Shown here one piece after another: positions 34,207 to 42,842 of a DNA stretch of 64,000 bases. This DNA comes from Jiulongibacter sp966250325 (GTDB lineage: Bacteria > Bacteroidota > Bacteroidia > Cytophagales > Spirosomataceae), in contig CBINGY010000004.1 in NCBI GenBank assembly GCA_966250325.1, positions 1 through 64,000 on the forward strand, in the 5' to 3' direction. How positions within the stretch are numbered: position 1 is the stretch's first letter; every line of letters begins with the position of its first letter. The position numbers and the translations under genes were made by a program. Under the pieces are notes generated by a model. That model ran no database searches, was not told the origin of the DNA, and worked only from the letters and a program-made list of their open reading frames with translations.

Positions 34207-35460
34207 TCAGGCAACTAATTTGAGTTCGTAGTACGATGATCCCTCAAATTTCTGCTGGGCATATTTAAGCGTTACGGTAAATTCCTTGGTTCCTTTGGAT
34301 GAAGGAAGCTCAAACATGGCATCGGTAAGAATGGCTTCGCAGATAGAACGAAGTCCCCTTGCCCCCAGTTTAAATACCACCGCCTGGTCCACAATGTAAT
34401 CCAAAGCGTCATTGTCAAAAGTGAGCTTGATATTTTCCATCTCAAACAGCTTTCTGTATTGTTTGATCAGGCTGTTTTTAGGCTCTATCAGTATTCGTTT
34501 CAGAGTTTCCTTATCCAGCGGATTCAGATACGTCAATAACGGTAAACGACCAATCAATTCCGGAATAAGACCGAATGACTTCAAATCCTGCTGAGTGACA
34601 AACTTCAAAATGTTTTCACCATCCCAGCTTTCTTTCCGCTTTTCAGTAGAAAATCCGATCGGAGCCTTGTTGATTCTTTTGGCAATATGACGCTCGATTC
34701 CGTCAAAAGCTCCTCCGCAGATAAAGAGAATATTTTCAGTATTGATCTGAACCAGCGGCTGTTCGGGGTGTTTACGTCCACCCTGAGGAGGCACACTCAC
34801 GATGGAACCTTCCAATAATTTCAGAAGTCCTTGCTGCACACCTTCTCCGCTGACGTCGCGGGTTATTGAAGGGTTGTCAGATTTTCTTGAGATTTTGTCT
34901 ACTTCATCGATATAAACAATTCCACGCTCAGCAAGCTCGGGATTATAGTCGGCAGCCTGTAGCAGACGGCTCAGGATACTCTCCACATCTTCACCGACAT
35001 AACCCGCTTCAGTGAGCACGGTAGCATCAGCAATGGCAAAGGGTACCTGAAGCATTTTGGCAATTGTACGGGCCAGATAGGTTTTCCCTGTTCCGGTTTC
35101 GCCCACCATAATGATGTTCGATTTCTCTATGGTTACATCATCGGCCGTAGCAGGCTGCATTAGTCGTTTGTAGTGATTGTAAACAGCTACAGTAAGTACT
35201 TTTTTTGCTTCGTCCTGACCGATCACAAAATCATCCAGGTATTTTTTGAGTTCCATGGGAGGACGAAGATCAAATTTCGGAAGATCCTTTTTCTTCTTCT
35301 TTTTGTCTTTGGCATTTACTCCGTAGAGTTCCTGCTGTACCAGATCATGGCCCTGTAAGATGCAGTGGTTGCAGATATGCCCGTCTGTTCCGGATAGAAG
35401 AAGATCAACTTCATTCTTTTTTCTGCCGCAAAATGAACAGTGAGGCTCTTTATATGACAT
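34207..35460 (-). CDS. clpX: ATP-dependent Clp protease ATPase subunit ClpX
   Basis: A 417-residue unfoldase that feeds substrates to ClpP. It starts with the zinc-binding domain CSFCGRKKNEVDLLLSG and the paired CNHC (about residues 9-35), then the AAA+ core: Walker A GETGTGKT, pore loop 1 in AGYVGEDVESI (GYVG), Walker B IVYIDEVDKI, pore loop 2 GGRKHPEQP, and the sensor 2 region GARGLRSICEAILTD. Normal length. A -7 box (35482-35489) and the clpP gene lie upstream; the gap to clpP is 76 bases, so clpX probably has its own promoter in addition to read-through. Confidence 0.97.
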   Translation of the reverse strand: MSYKEPHCSFCGRKKNEVDLLLSGTDGHICNHCILQGHDLVQQELYGVNAKDKKKKKKDLPKFDLRPPMELKKYLDDFVIGQDEAKKVLTVAVYNHYKRLMQPATADDVTIEKSNIIMVGETGTGKTYLARTIAKMLQVPFAIADATVLTEAGYVGEDVESILSRLLQAADYNPELAERGIVYIDEVDKISRKSDNPSITRDVSGEGVQQGLLKLLEGSIVSVPPQGGRKHPEQPLVQINTENILFICGGAFDGIERHIAKRINKAPIGFSTEKRKESWDGENILKFVTQQDLKSFGLIPELIGRLPLLTYLNPLDKETLKRILIEPKNSLIKQYRKLFEMENIKLTFDNDALDYIVDQAVVFKLGARGLRSICEAILTDAMFELPSSKGTKEFTVTLKYAQQKFEGSSYYELKLVA

Positions 35461-35481
35461 TTGGTTCCTTTAAAAATTTCA

Positions 35482-35489
35482 CAAAAGTA
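35482..35489 (-). promoter_or_regulatory. -7 promoter element of clpX
   Basis: Minus-strand bases TACTTTTG match TAnnTTTG, 21 bases before the clpX start codon. A TTTG sits farther upstream, but the spacing (14 bases) is shorter than ideal. Confidence 0.5.
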
Positions 35490-35536
35490 AGATATATCCC
35501 CGACAAACGCATCATTTACCGGGGATGAAAATCTGA

Positions 35537-36208
35537 TTACTCCCGGTTAAGTACCTCATCAATAAGGCCATAGGCTTTCGCCTCTTCTGCCTTCATCCAG
35601 TAATCGCGATCAGAATCTTTTTCAATTTGTTTGAAGGTCTTTCCAGTATGTTTTGCCAGAATCTCGTAAAGCTCTTTCCTAAGTTCAATAATCTGCTTCA
35701 CAGTGATTTCCATATCTGAGGATTGTCCCTGAGCCCCGCCACTTGGCTGGTGAATCATGATTCGGGCATGAGGCAAGGCCGCACGTTTACCCGCTGCACC
35801 GCCGGCCAGCAATACCGCTCCCATGGAGGCAGCCAGAGAGGTACAAATAGTAGAAACCTCTGGTTTTACAAACTGCATGGTGTCATACATTCCCAGACCG
35901 GCGTAAACAGATCCACCCGGGCTGTTGATGTACATCAGGATGTCTTTCTTGGCGTCAACAGACTCCAGGAAAAGTAATTGTGCCACCACGATATTGGCTA
36001 TCTGATCATCTACGCCCGTTCCCAGAAAAATGATTCTATCCATGATAAGTCTAGAAAACACATCAATAGCGGCAAAACGCATAGGCCTTTCTTCAATGAT
36101 ATTGGCCGTCATATTTTGAACATTGTGCTTGAGGTAGTCGTCTACAAAGTGGCCGCTTAATCCGCGGTGATGTACCGCATATTTTCTGAATTCTTCTCCG
36201 AAATGCAT
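35537..36208 (-). CDS. clpP: ATP-dependent Clp protease proteolytic subunit
   Basis: A 223-residue serine peptidase forming the tetradecameric chamber that degrades proteins delivered by ClpX. Catalytic residues are visible: Ser in SLAASMGAVLLAGGAAGKRA, His in ARIMIHQPSGGAQGQSSDME, and Asp in the later DSDRDYWMKAEEAKAYGLID region. The N-terminal extension relative to E. coli ClpP is usual in the phylum. It lies upstream of clpX on the same strand with a -7 box (36228-36235) just before it. Confidence 0.97.
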   Translation of the reverse strand: MHFGEEFRKYAVHHRGLSGHFVDDYLKHNVQNMTANIIEERPMRFAAIDVFSRLIMDRIIFLGTGVDDQIANIVVAQLLFLESVDAKKDILMYINSPGGSVYAGLGMYDTMQFVKPEVSTICTSLAASMGAVLLAGGAAGKRAALPHARIMIHQPSGGAQGQSSDMEITVKQIIELRKELYEILAKHTGKTFKQIEKDSDRDYWMKAEEAKAYGLIDEVLNRE

Positions 36209-36227
36209 ATAATTGGTTTTATTCTGT

Positions 36228-36235
36228 CAAATGTA
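36228..36235 (-). promoter_or_regulatory. -7 promoter element of clpP
   Basis: Minus-strand bases TACATTTG match TAnnTTTG about 20 bases upstream of the clpP ATG at 36208. Confidence 0.55.
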
Positions 36236-36453
36236 ACAAAATTCTGGAGGTGTAGGTTCGGGCCTGAAATCCTCCGGACAACAGAACGCTGTTCATGTGC
36301 CATTGAGTGTTGATCTTCATTTCATCCACTTGTGGAAAAACCTAATTCAAAAAGTTAAAAGTGGAATAGATTTTGCATTCCATGAGGCTTAAGTTTATGT
36401 TGTTATTTTAGTCAAAGTCTTTTGTTTTCCATCAACCTCAAATCGTCCCGCAC

Positions 36454-37677
36454 ATGAAATTCTCTATCCTCATTACGTCAGTTTTAATTTTTGTTTCCGG
36501 TCTCGTTCATTCGCAGGAAGCCTATTATGAAGGTTCCATCCGGATGAAAGACGGGGAAAAACAGTCTCTTTTGGTTTCAAACGCCGTAACCTGTGATGGC
36601 GTAACTGTCAAGAATGAAAGGAATAAAAAAACAAGTACCTACAGCCCCGAATACGTTTCAGAAGTGGTTTTTGGAAGTGCCAAATACGTTTCCCGTTTTG
36701 TAGTGAGAAAGAAGTTTTACGAAGAACAATCTGCTGTAGAAAAGGTGTATCTCACGAATGGTGATCCCCGCATTAAATCTGTATTCAATACTGCGGTTCC
36801 AAACCAGCTGTTTCTTGATCCTTCGAAATCGCCCGATTCTTCCCATTATTTTCTTGAAGTGCTTGTGGAAGGGCCTTTGTCAATGTTCAAACTCAAAGGG
36901 GAAGATGAAAATGCACGCTATTATCTGGAGAAGGAGAGTGAAGTGTTTGTGGAAGTTCCTCCGGTTTATGTACGATTAGATACCACAGAAGATTCGAAAA
37001 GACAACTGGAAAGGCCTATTTACAGCCGGTCTATCGTTGACTTCGTATTGACCCCGGTTTATGATTACCTCTCAGTTTTCAATGCAGTTCTTTATTCAGA
37101 AGATATGAAATTTGAAGGGCCGGTTTTCAATTATAATGAAGCAGAAATGATTGCTTTGGTGAAAGAGTATAATCGCCGGCAGGGGGTACCTTCCGGTGGT
37201 AAAACCTATTCAAGGCCCAAAGAGAATTTTCATATTGGGGTTTACGGTGGTATGGCTTTTCTTACTTCCAGGCCCTTCAGCAATATGTTTGGAGTAAACG
37301 CACTTAAGGTTATGGGCTCAGAAAGCAAGCTTACTTATCTGCGAATAAGTGCGGAAATGGTTAACAGTAATTTCAATATTCCACCAGCCGATTTTCTGGA
37401 TAATCCAACCATAAATGCAACCATCTACAATGGTCTCCTGGAAATTCAGAAGCCTTTCAGAAGAGGGGCTTTTAAGCCCTATTTGAGTGCGGGTTTTGGT
37501 CTTACATTTCTGGAAAAGATTCACATAAATAATGTGGAGTTTGCTTTTTCTCTTGGTTTAGGCGGGAGAATGAGCTTTAAGAAATTTTCAGTAGCTGCCG
37601 ACTTTAAGTTATTTCCCCTCTTGAAAAGCATGTCAAAATATGCCCTTCAGCCATTTACCCTTTCCTTGTATTTCTGA
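36454..37677 (+). CDS. secreted protein with C-terminal outer-membrane barrel-like domain
   Basis: A 407-residue protein with a signal peptide (FSILITSVLIFVSGLVHSQ). The first half (about residues 25-240) is a beta-rich domain of unknown type (YYEGSIRMKDGEKQSLLVSN, STYSPEYVSEVVFGSAKYVS). The second half (about 245-407) has porin-like strands: FHIGVYGGMAFLTSRPFSNM, PYLSAGFGLTFLEKIHINNV, FAFSLGLGGRMSFKKFSVAA, ending with the aromatic LSLYF expected of a BamA substrate. I recognise only the generic family. It converges with trigger factor, sharing a bidirectional terminator. Confidence 0.65.
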   Translation: MKFSILITSVLIFVSGLVHSQEAYYEGSIRMKDGEKQSLLVSNAVTCDGVTVKNERNKKTSTYSPEYVSEVVFGSAKYVSRFVVRKKFYEEQSAVEKVYLTNGDPRIKSVFNTAVPNQLFLDPSKSPDSSHYFLEVLVEGPLSMFKLKGEDENARYYLEKESEVFVEVPPVYVRLDTTEDSKRQLERPIYSRSIVDFVLTPVYDYLSVFNAVLYSEDMKFEGPVFNYNEAEMIALVKEYNRRQGVPSGGKTYSRPKENFHIGVYGGMAFLTSRPFSNMFGVNALKVMGSESKLTYLRISAEMVNSNFNIPPADFLDNPTINATIYNGLLEIQKPFRRGAFKPYLSAGFGLTFLEKIHINNVEFAFSLGLGGRMSFKKFSVAADFKLFPLLKSMSKYALQPFTLSLYF

Positions 37678-37701
37678 TAACCTTGCTGGCGTACTAAATA
37701 C

Positions 37702-37731
37702 AAAAAGGCTGCCCGGAAGAGCAGCCTTTTT
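37702..37731. terminator. bidirectional terminator between the 407-residue gene and trigger factor
   Basis: Perfect 11-bp stem AAAAAGGCTGC / GCAGCCTTTTT with an 8-base loop. A and T runs on both sides let it act for both converging genes. Confidence 0.9.
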
Positions 37732-37751
37732 ATGGCAATAAAAGTAGACCA

Positions 37752-39095
37752 CTAGGCCGCTTCGTAGCTGGCTTTTGCAGAGTCATTAAACTCTTCCACT
37801 TCTACGGTTTTTTCGTTAATAGTAATTTTCTCTTTTACAAAATTGGTAACGGCTCTTCCGAAAGCTTTCTCGTAATATTTTCTGAAGGCTCCGTCTTTGT
37901 TTTCTTCCAACTGCCTTTTGGCCATCTGCTCTATGAAAGCTTCCATGCCGTCAAAACCTTGCGGACCGAAGTAATTTCTGATCTCCTCTTTTACTTCCTC
38001 CAGCACAGCCGGATAATCGACTTTAATTTCATGATTTTTGGCAATTTCATTCTTGATCAAATCAAGTCTCAAAGACTTTGCAAAGGCATTGTAATCTTTC
38101 TCGATGTCTTCCATGGAGAATTTGCCGTCATTGACCTGATACAGCCACTTCTTGAGAAACTCGTCTGGCAAATCAATTTTAATGGTATTCACCAGGGCTT
38201 TGTCCACTTCAAAATCGAGAAGGAAGTTGCTTTCTCTGGTGTAATTGGTCGAAATGATTTTCGCGATTTCGGCCTTAAATTCTTCTTCGTTACTCACCTT
38301 TCCCGTACCTACCGCCTTGTCAAAAAACTCCTGATTCATTTCAGCCGGTATCCTGCGGGAAATTTTCTCAACTTCAAATTCAAATTCACCCGAGAGAGCT
38401 GAGGCATCTTCATCTGATTTTCCCGTAGCAAAACCCAGGTCTCTTACCGCGTCAAAAAGTGACTGAATATCAAAAGTTACTTTTGAACCTTTCTCTAAAC
38501 CAGTAAACAGCTTCTTTGATTTTTCAGAAACGCGGTCTGTCGGGATTCCAGACTGACCCTCAAACTCACTTGAAGCCTGACGTAGCACCCCAAAAAGTAA
38601 GTCACCCGTTTCGCTTTCTTCGGGCTCAATCTCCTCTCCGAAACGCTCTCTCATATCTTTAATCGCTTGCTGAATCTGCTCTTCTGAAGCTGCAATCACC
38701 AGATTTTCAACAGCGGGCAGTTTTGAAAGATCGGCTTCAAAATCGGAGGCGAAACCTACTTCATATTCAAAAGTAAAGTCAACGTCGGTATCCCAGTTGA
38801 TCTGGTAAGCCTCGTTATCCGGAATAGGATCACCCACCGCCTTTATTGAGTTATCCCGAATGTAGCTATTCACAGTATCACTCACCTTCTGAATTACCAC
38901 ATCAATTAGAAGACTTTTGCCGTAGATTTTTTTGATGTATCCTGCCGGTACAAAACCCTTGCGGAAACCCTTTATCTGGGCCGTTTTTGCATATTCCTTG
39001 ATTTTTTTGTCAACGTCTGGCTGGTAGTCTGCCTGCTTAAGTTCTACTTTCAAACGTGCATTAGTCGATGACGACTTCTCAAATAAAGTTTCCAT
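37752..39095 (-). CDS. tig: trigger factor (ribosome-associated chaperone)
   Basis: A 447-residue chaperone of nascent chains. The N-terminal ribosome-binding domain has the signature loop KGFRKGFVPAGYIKKIYGKS (about residues 42-61; canonical GFRxGKxP with F at the K position). The middle region from about 150 to 245 replaces the FKBP-type prolyl isomerase domain with a weakly matching version, as usual in Bacteroidota, and a helical C-terminal domain follows. Its upstream neighbour in sequence is the tRNA-Leu. It is the expected partner of clpX/clpP, which lie nearby but on a different unit. Confidence 0.92.
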   Translation of the reverse strand: METLFEKSSSTNARLKVELKQADYQPDVDKKIKEYAKTAQIKGFRKGFVPAGYIKKIYGKSLLIDVVIQKVSDTVNSYIRDNSIKAVGDPIPDNEAYQINWDTDVDFTFEYEVGFASDFEADLSKLPAVENLVIAASEEQIQQAIKDMRERFGEEIEPEESETGDLLFGVLRQASSEFEGQSGIPTDRVSEKSKKLFTGLEKGSKVTFDIQSLFDAVRDLGFATGKSDEDASALSGEFEFEVEKISRRIPAEMNQEFFDKAVGTGKVSNEEEFKAEIAKIISTNYTRESNFLLDFEVDKALVNTIKIDLPDEFLKKWLYQVNDGKFSMEDIEKDYNAFAKSLRLDLIKNEIAKNHEIKVDYPAVLEEVKEEIRNYFGPQGFDGMEAFIEQMAKRQLEENKDGAFRKYYEKAFGRAVTNFVKEKITINEKTVEVEEFNDSAKASYEAA

Positions 39096-39128
39096 TCAGA
39101 AGAATTTTTTGGAAATGATTTTGAAATT

Positions 39129-39161
39129 AAAAAACCCCCAAGCCGGAACGACCTGAGGGTT
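39129..39161 (-). terminator. terminator of tRNA-Leu
   Basis: On the minus strand, downstream of the tRNA, AACCCTCAG pairs imperfectly with CTTGGGGGTT (one wobble), followed by six T residues. Confidence 0.6.
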
Positions 39162-39166
39162 GATTG

Positions 39167-39248
39167 TACGGGCGGAGGGAATCGAACCCCCACGCCTTGC
39201 GGCACTAGATCCTAAGTCTAGCACGTCTACCAGTTCCGCCACGCCCGC
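39167..39248 (-). tRNA. tRNA-Leu (anticodon UAG)
   Basis: An 82-base cloverleaf on the minus strand. The acceptor stem is GCGGGCG / CGCCCGU (one G-U pair), the anticodon stem is CTAGA / TCTAG with loop CTTAGGA (anticodon TAG, reads CUA and other CUN codons), and the T loop is GTTCGATTC. A long variable arm marks it as class II, consistent with leucine. CCA is not encoded. It lies just upstream of trigger factor and may be processed from its transcript. Confidence 0.95.
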
Positions 39249-39366
39249 ATCCTTGTTGAAACATCCGTCTCAATCGGGCTGCAAAGGTAATGAGCAGTTT
39301 TTAAATTGCAAATCCTGAGCAGTAAAAAAATAAAAAGTTGAGGAATAAGTCCGCTAAGTCAAAAAA

Positions 39367-41679
39367 ATGGCACCGGCGTTGTTAATTTTGTTTTCTTTTC
39401 CTTTTTTGAAACAGCAAACTACACCGCGGCAAGTGAATACAGAGGTAGAATACTACACAGAGGCTGAGCGAAAGATCATTAAGTCAAAATACCGTGCCAT
39501 TCTGAAATCGGCAAAACCCTATCTTCAGGGGGATGACCTCAAGCAGATCAGAAAGGCATTTGATATTTCTATGGACGCACACAAGGAGATGCGTCGCAAG
39601 AGCGGTGAGCCCTATATTTACCATCCGCTGGAGGTGGCGATGATCTGTGTGGAGGAAATCGGTCTGGGCCCCACTTCTATCATTTGTGCACTTCTGCATG
39701 ACGTAGTGGAGGATACAGATCTCACCCTCAAAGACATTGAACGGGATTTCGGTAAAAAAGTAGCCCGAATTATTGACGGTCTCACAAAAATCGCTGAGAA
39801 CTTCGAACAAAGTCAGTCAGCTCAGGCGGAAAATTTCAGGAAAATGCTTCTCACACTCTCAGAAGATGTGAGGGTGATATTGATCAAACTGGCAGACAGG
39901 TTGCATAATATGAGAACGCTAAAAAGCATGGCCAGGAATTCGCAGCTTAAAATTGCTAATGAAACCATCTATATCTATGCTCCTCTGGCTCACAGATTGG
40001 GCCTGTATCAAATAAAATCTGAACTCGAAGACCTTTATCTCAAATACAATGAGCCCGAAGCATACTCTGAAATAGCTCACAAACTAAAATCAACCAAGAA
40101 GAAGCGTGAGGAGTTTATAAGTAAATTCATGGAGCCTATTTCCCGCAGATTGCAGTCTGCGGGTATTGATTTTTACATCAAAGGCCGCCCCAAACACATC
40201 TATTCCATCTGGACCAAAATCAGAAAACAGGGTACCACTTTTGAAAGTATCTACGATCTTTTTGCCATCCGGATTATTCTCAATGGTATTTCGCCGGAAG
40301 AAAATGACAAGGAAAAGGCCGCCTGTTGGCTAGCCTACAGTATTGTTACTGACGAATACCGTCCCAATCCAGATCGACTCAAGGATTGGATTTCCACGCC
40401 CAGATCAAACGGTTACGAGTCTTTGCATACTACGGTTATGAGCCATGCGGGAGTGTGGGTGGAGGTGCAGATTCGTACCGAACGAATGGACGAAATCGCA
40501 GAGAGGGGATATGCAGCTCATTGGAAATATAAAGGAACAGAAACCGGCCTGAACCGCCCGCTCGATAACTGGATAAATCAGGTACGCGAAACGCTGGAAA
40601 GCAAGGACAATTCTGCAATCGAGTTTCTGGAGGATTTTCAGGGGAACTTATACAATGAAGAGGTATTCGTTTTTACACCTAAAGGAGATCTGAAGGTGTT
40701 ACGGAAGGGAGCTACCGTGCTCGACTTCGCCTATGAAATTCATACGGAAGTGGGTTCCAAATGCACCGCAGGAAAATTGAATGGTCATCTGGTGCCCATC
40801 TCGCATGTGCTATCCAATGGAGATCAGGTGGAGATTCTGACCACCAAAAACCAAAAACCTTCCGAGGATTGGTTGCGTTTTGTAGCTACCACCAAAGCCA
40901 AAGCCCGAATTAAAGATGCCCTCAAGGAGGAAAATAAAGTCTATGTGGCAGACGGAAAGGATATCATTACCCGGAAACTGAAAATACTGGGTCTTGAAAA
41001 CACGCTGGAAACACTGAACCAGTTGCGGGCATTTTTCAATAAGAAAGACTACAACGAGCTGTTTTACTTTTTCGGCAAAGGATATATTCAGCCGGATGAA
41101 ATCCGTCGCTTCAAGACCGAACGGGAGATTCAGGCTCAGAAGAGGGAAAAGGTTAACATGCAGGAAGAAGCCTTTAAAAACGCCAAGAGTTTTGAAAAGG
41201 CCATCAAGCAGAACAACGGGCAGGATACCTTGCTGATCGGGGATGACCTCCAAAAACTTGATTATACCCTGTCGAAATGCTGTAGCCCCATTCCCGGAGA
41301 TGACGTATTTGGATTTCTCACTGTCAATGAGGGTATTAAAGTACACCGTACCAATTGCCCAAACTCCCAGCAGCTGCTTACTTCGTATGGTAATCGGGTG
41401 ATTAAAGCACAGTGGTCGTCTCAGGTGGCCAAAGCTTATCTGGCCACCATTGAGATGGATGGTATAGATCGGGTAGGTATAATTAAAGACGTCTCAAACA
41501 TCATCTCAGGTGAGTTGCATATCAATATGCGAGGGGTGAATGTGGAAACTGATGGCGGTTTGTTCAAAGGCCGGATTAAGGTATTTGTTTTTGATACCAA
41601 ACACCTGGATAAACTCATCAACAAACTTTCAGACATTGAAGGAGTGGAGCGGGTTTCACGAATCCGAAACGAAGACTGA
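39367..41679 (+). CDS. spoT: bifunctional (p)ppGpp synthetase/hydrolase (RelA/SpoT)
   Basis: Up to 770 residues. The enzyme makes and degrades (p)ppGpp for the stringent response. Domains in order: HD hydrolase (YIYHPLEVAMICVEEIGLGP, ALLHDVVEDTDLT), synthetase (RPKHIYSIWTKIRKQGTTFE, DLFAIRIIL), TGS (EVFVFTPKGDLKVLRKGATV), helical and zinc-finger-like region with SKCCSPIPGDDVFGFLTVNE, and ACT at the C-terminus (IKDVSNIISGELHINMRGVN). The first 22 residues (MAPALLILFSFPFLKQQTTP) are hydrophobic and absent from relatives; the true start may be GTG at 39433 (VNTEVEYYTEAERK). It is followed by a short secreted gene. Confidence 0.95.
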   Translation: MAPALLILFSFPFLKQQTTPRQVNTEVEYYTEAERKIIKSKYRAILKSAKPYLQGDDLKQIRKAFDISMDAHKEMRRKSGEPYIYHPLEVAMICVEEIGLGPTSIICALLHDVVEDTDLTLKDIERDFGKKVARIIDGLTKIAENFEQSQSAQAENFRKMLLTLSEDVRVILIKLADRLHNMRTLKSMARNSQLKIANETIYIYAPLAHRLGLYQIKSELEDLYLKYNEPEAYSEIAHKLKSTKKKREEFISKFMEPISRRLQSAGIDFYIKGRPKHIYSIWTKIRKQGTTFESIYDLFAIRIILNGISPEENDKEKAACWLAYSIVTDEYRPNPDRLKDWISTPRSNGYESLHTTVMSHAGVWVEVQIRTERMDEIAERGYAAHWKYKGTETGLNRPLDNWINQVRETLESKDNSAIEFLEDFQGNLYNEEVFVFTPKGDLKVLRKGATVLDFAYEIHTEVGSKCTAGKLNGHLVPISHVLSNGDQVEILTTKNQKPSEDWLRFVATTKAKARIKDALKEENKVYVADGKDIITRKLKILGLENTLETLNQLRAFFNKKDYNELFYFFGKGYIQPDEIRRFKTEREIQAQKREKVNMQEEAFKNAKSFEKAIKQNNGQDTLLIGDDLQKLDYTLSKCCSPIPGDDVFGFLTVNEGIKVHRTNCPNSQQLLTSYGNRVIKAQWSSQVAKAYLATIEMDGIDRVGIIKDVSNIISGELHINMRGVNVETDGGLFKGRIKVFVFDTKHLDKLINKLSDIEGVERVSRIRNED

Positions 41680-41727
41680 AGCATGGGATTTTACTTTTCA
41701 TCTCGGAATCCTTTTCTTTGTCAAATC

Positions 41728-42264
41728 ATGCGACTCAGAATCCTCCTTTTTGCTTTACTTCTCTGCGGGTCTTCCAATGGCTTCTCGCAGCAGGAAGCTC
41801 CTGCAGATACGCTGGTGTATACCCGTAAACTTTTTCATAGTGCGGTTTCCAGAGACAGGGTTTTGCTCTCAAAAAAGAAATTCACATCCTTGCTTGAGTC
41901 GGCCCCTTCTAACAAATGGAGCAGAAAAAACAAATTGGCCAATATCTTGTTGCCTGTCGGTCCTTTAATTTCTACAGGTGGTGTTTATCTGGCTTACGAC
42001 GCCATAAAAGGAGTACCTATGGTGGCTACCATTGATGGGAAGGATTATCCCTATGTGGTTCGCAGCTTACCCAAATTACTTGGAGGGCTCGCACTTTTTG
42101 TGACTGGACTATCGCTGGTAGAATCGGCTAATGAAACCAAAATGAATGCCGTAAGGTACTATAACGAAGAGTACATAAAAAAGCAAAAAACAGCTGGTAC
42201 CGCATTGAATTGGCGAGCCGGAGTCACCCCATCGGGAGGGCTGGGTGTATCAGTGAACTTTTAA
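41728..42264 (+). CDS. secreted protein of unknown function, two hydrophobic segments
   Basis: A 178-residue protein; the ATG at 41728 gives RLRILLFALLLCGSSNGFSQ, a signal peptide, whereas the longer frame from 41683 adds a spurious lead. It has a basic middle (SRKNKLANILLPVGPLISTG), a hydrophobic segment (SLPKLLGGLALFVTGLSLVE) and a C-terminus (GVTPSGGLGVSVNF) ending in an aromatic residue. I do not recognise a family. It follows spoT by 48 bases and precedes the Fur-family gene, which has its own promoter box. Confidence 0.55.
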   Translation: MRLRILLFALLLCGSSNGFSQQEAPADTLVYTRKLFHSAVSRDRVLLSKKKFTSLLESAPSNKWSRKNKLANILLPVGPLISTGGVYLAYDAIKGVPMVATIDGKDYPYVVRSLPKLLGGLALFVTGLSLVESANETKMNAVRYYNEEYIKKQKTAGTALNWRAGVTPSGGLGVSVNF

Positions 42265-42296
42265 CGGGCAGGATATGATTTCCCGATAAAAAGGGG

Positions 42297-42304
42297 TAAG
42301 TTTG
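42297..42304 (+). promoter_or_regulatory. -7 promoter element of the Fur-family gene
   Basis: TAAGTTTG matches TAnnTTTG, about 38 bases before the ATG at 42342. Confidence 0.5.
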
Positions 42305-42341
42305 TGAGCATTTTTAAAAGCCCGGGAGACATCAAAAGCAA

Positions 42342-42803
42342 ATGAATCCGAACAGGTCGCATTTCGAGTCGGCAAAGCAGATTTTTACTGCATTTCTGGA
42401 GAATAAACAACTAAGAAAAACTCCGGAGCGCTACGCCATACTTGAAGAAATCTACGGCAGAACAGACCATTTCGATGTGGATGATCTGTACATCTCCATG
42501 AAGAATAAGAAATATCAGGTGAGCCGAGCCACGGTGTATAACACTCTTGATCTTTTGGTAGAGTGTGATTTGGTAACCCGACATCAGTTTGGCAAAAACC
42601 TGGCTCAATACGAAAAATCGTACGGTTCAAGACAGCATGACCACCTGATTTGTCTTGACTGCCATAAAGTAGAAGAGTTCTGCGATCCACGTGTTCAGAA
42701 TATTCAGAACATGGTGGGTGATATGCTGAACTTCGATGTGAATCATCACTCCCTGATATTCTACGGAAACTGCAAACGGGAAAACTGCGAAAACAAGCAT
42801 TAA
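42342..42803 (+). CDS. Fur family transcriptional regulator
   Basis: A 153-residue metal-responsive repressor. The winged-helix domain is at residues about 10-95 (LRKTPERYAILEEIYGRTDH, VSRATVYNTLDLLVECDLVT). Metal-binding residues of the C-terminal dimerisation half are visible: HDHLICLDCHKVEEFCD (about residues 105-121; HxH and CxxC) and the final CKRENCENKH. It could be Fur, PerR or Zur; the CxxC pairs indicate a structural zinc site, but metal specificity cannot be told from sequence. It precedes purA by about 40 bases, perhaps on one transcript. Confidence 0.88.
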   Translation: MNPNRSHFESAKQIFTAFLENKQLRKTPERYAILEEIYGRTDHFDVDDLYISMKNKKYQVSRATVYNTLDLLVECDLVTRHQFGKNLAQYEKSYGSRQHDHLICLDCHKVEEFCDPRVQNIQNMVGDMLNFDVNHHSLIFYGNCKRENCENKH

Positions 42804-42842
42804 TTTAATTCAGAAAAACAGAGATACATTCTTTTTAAAGAC

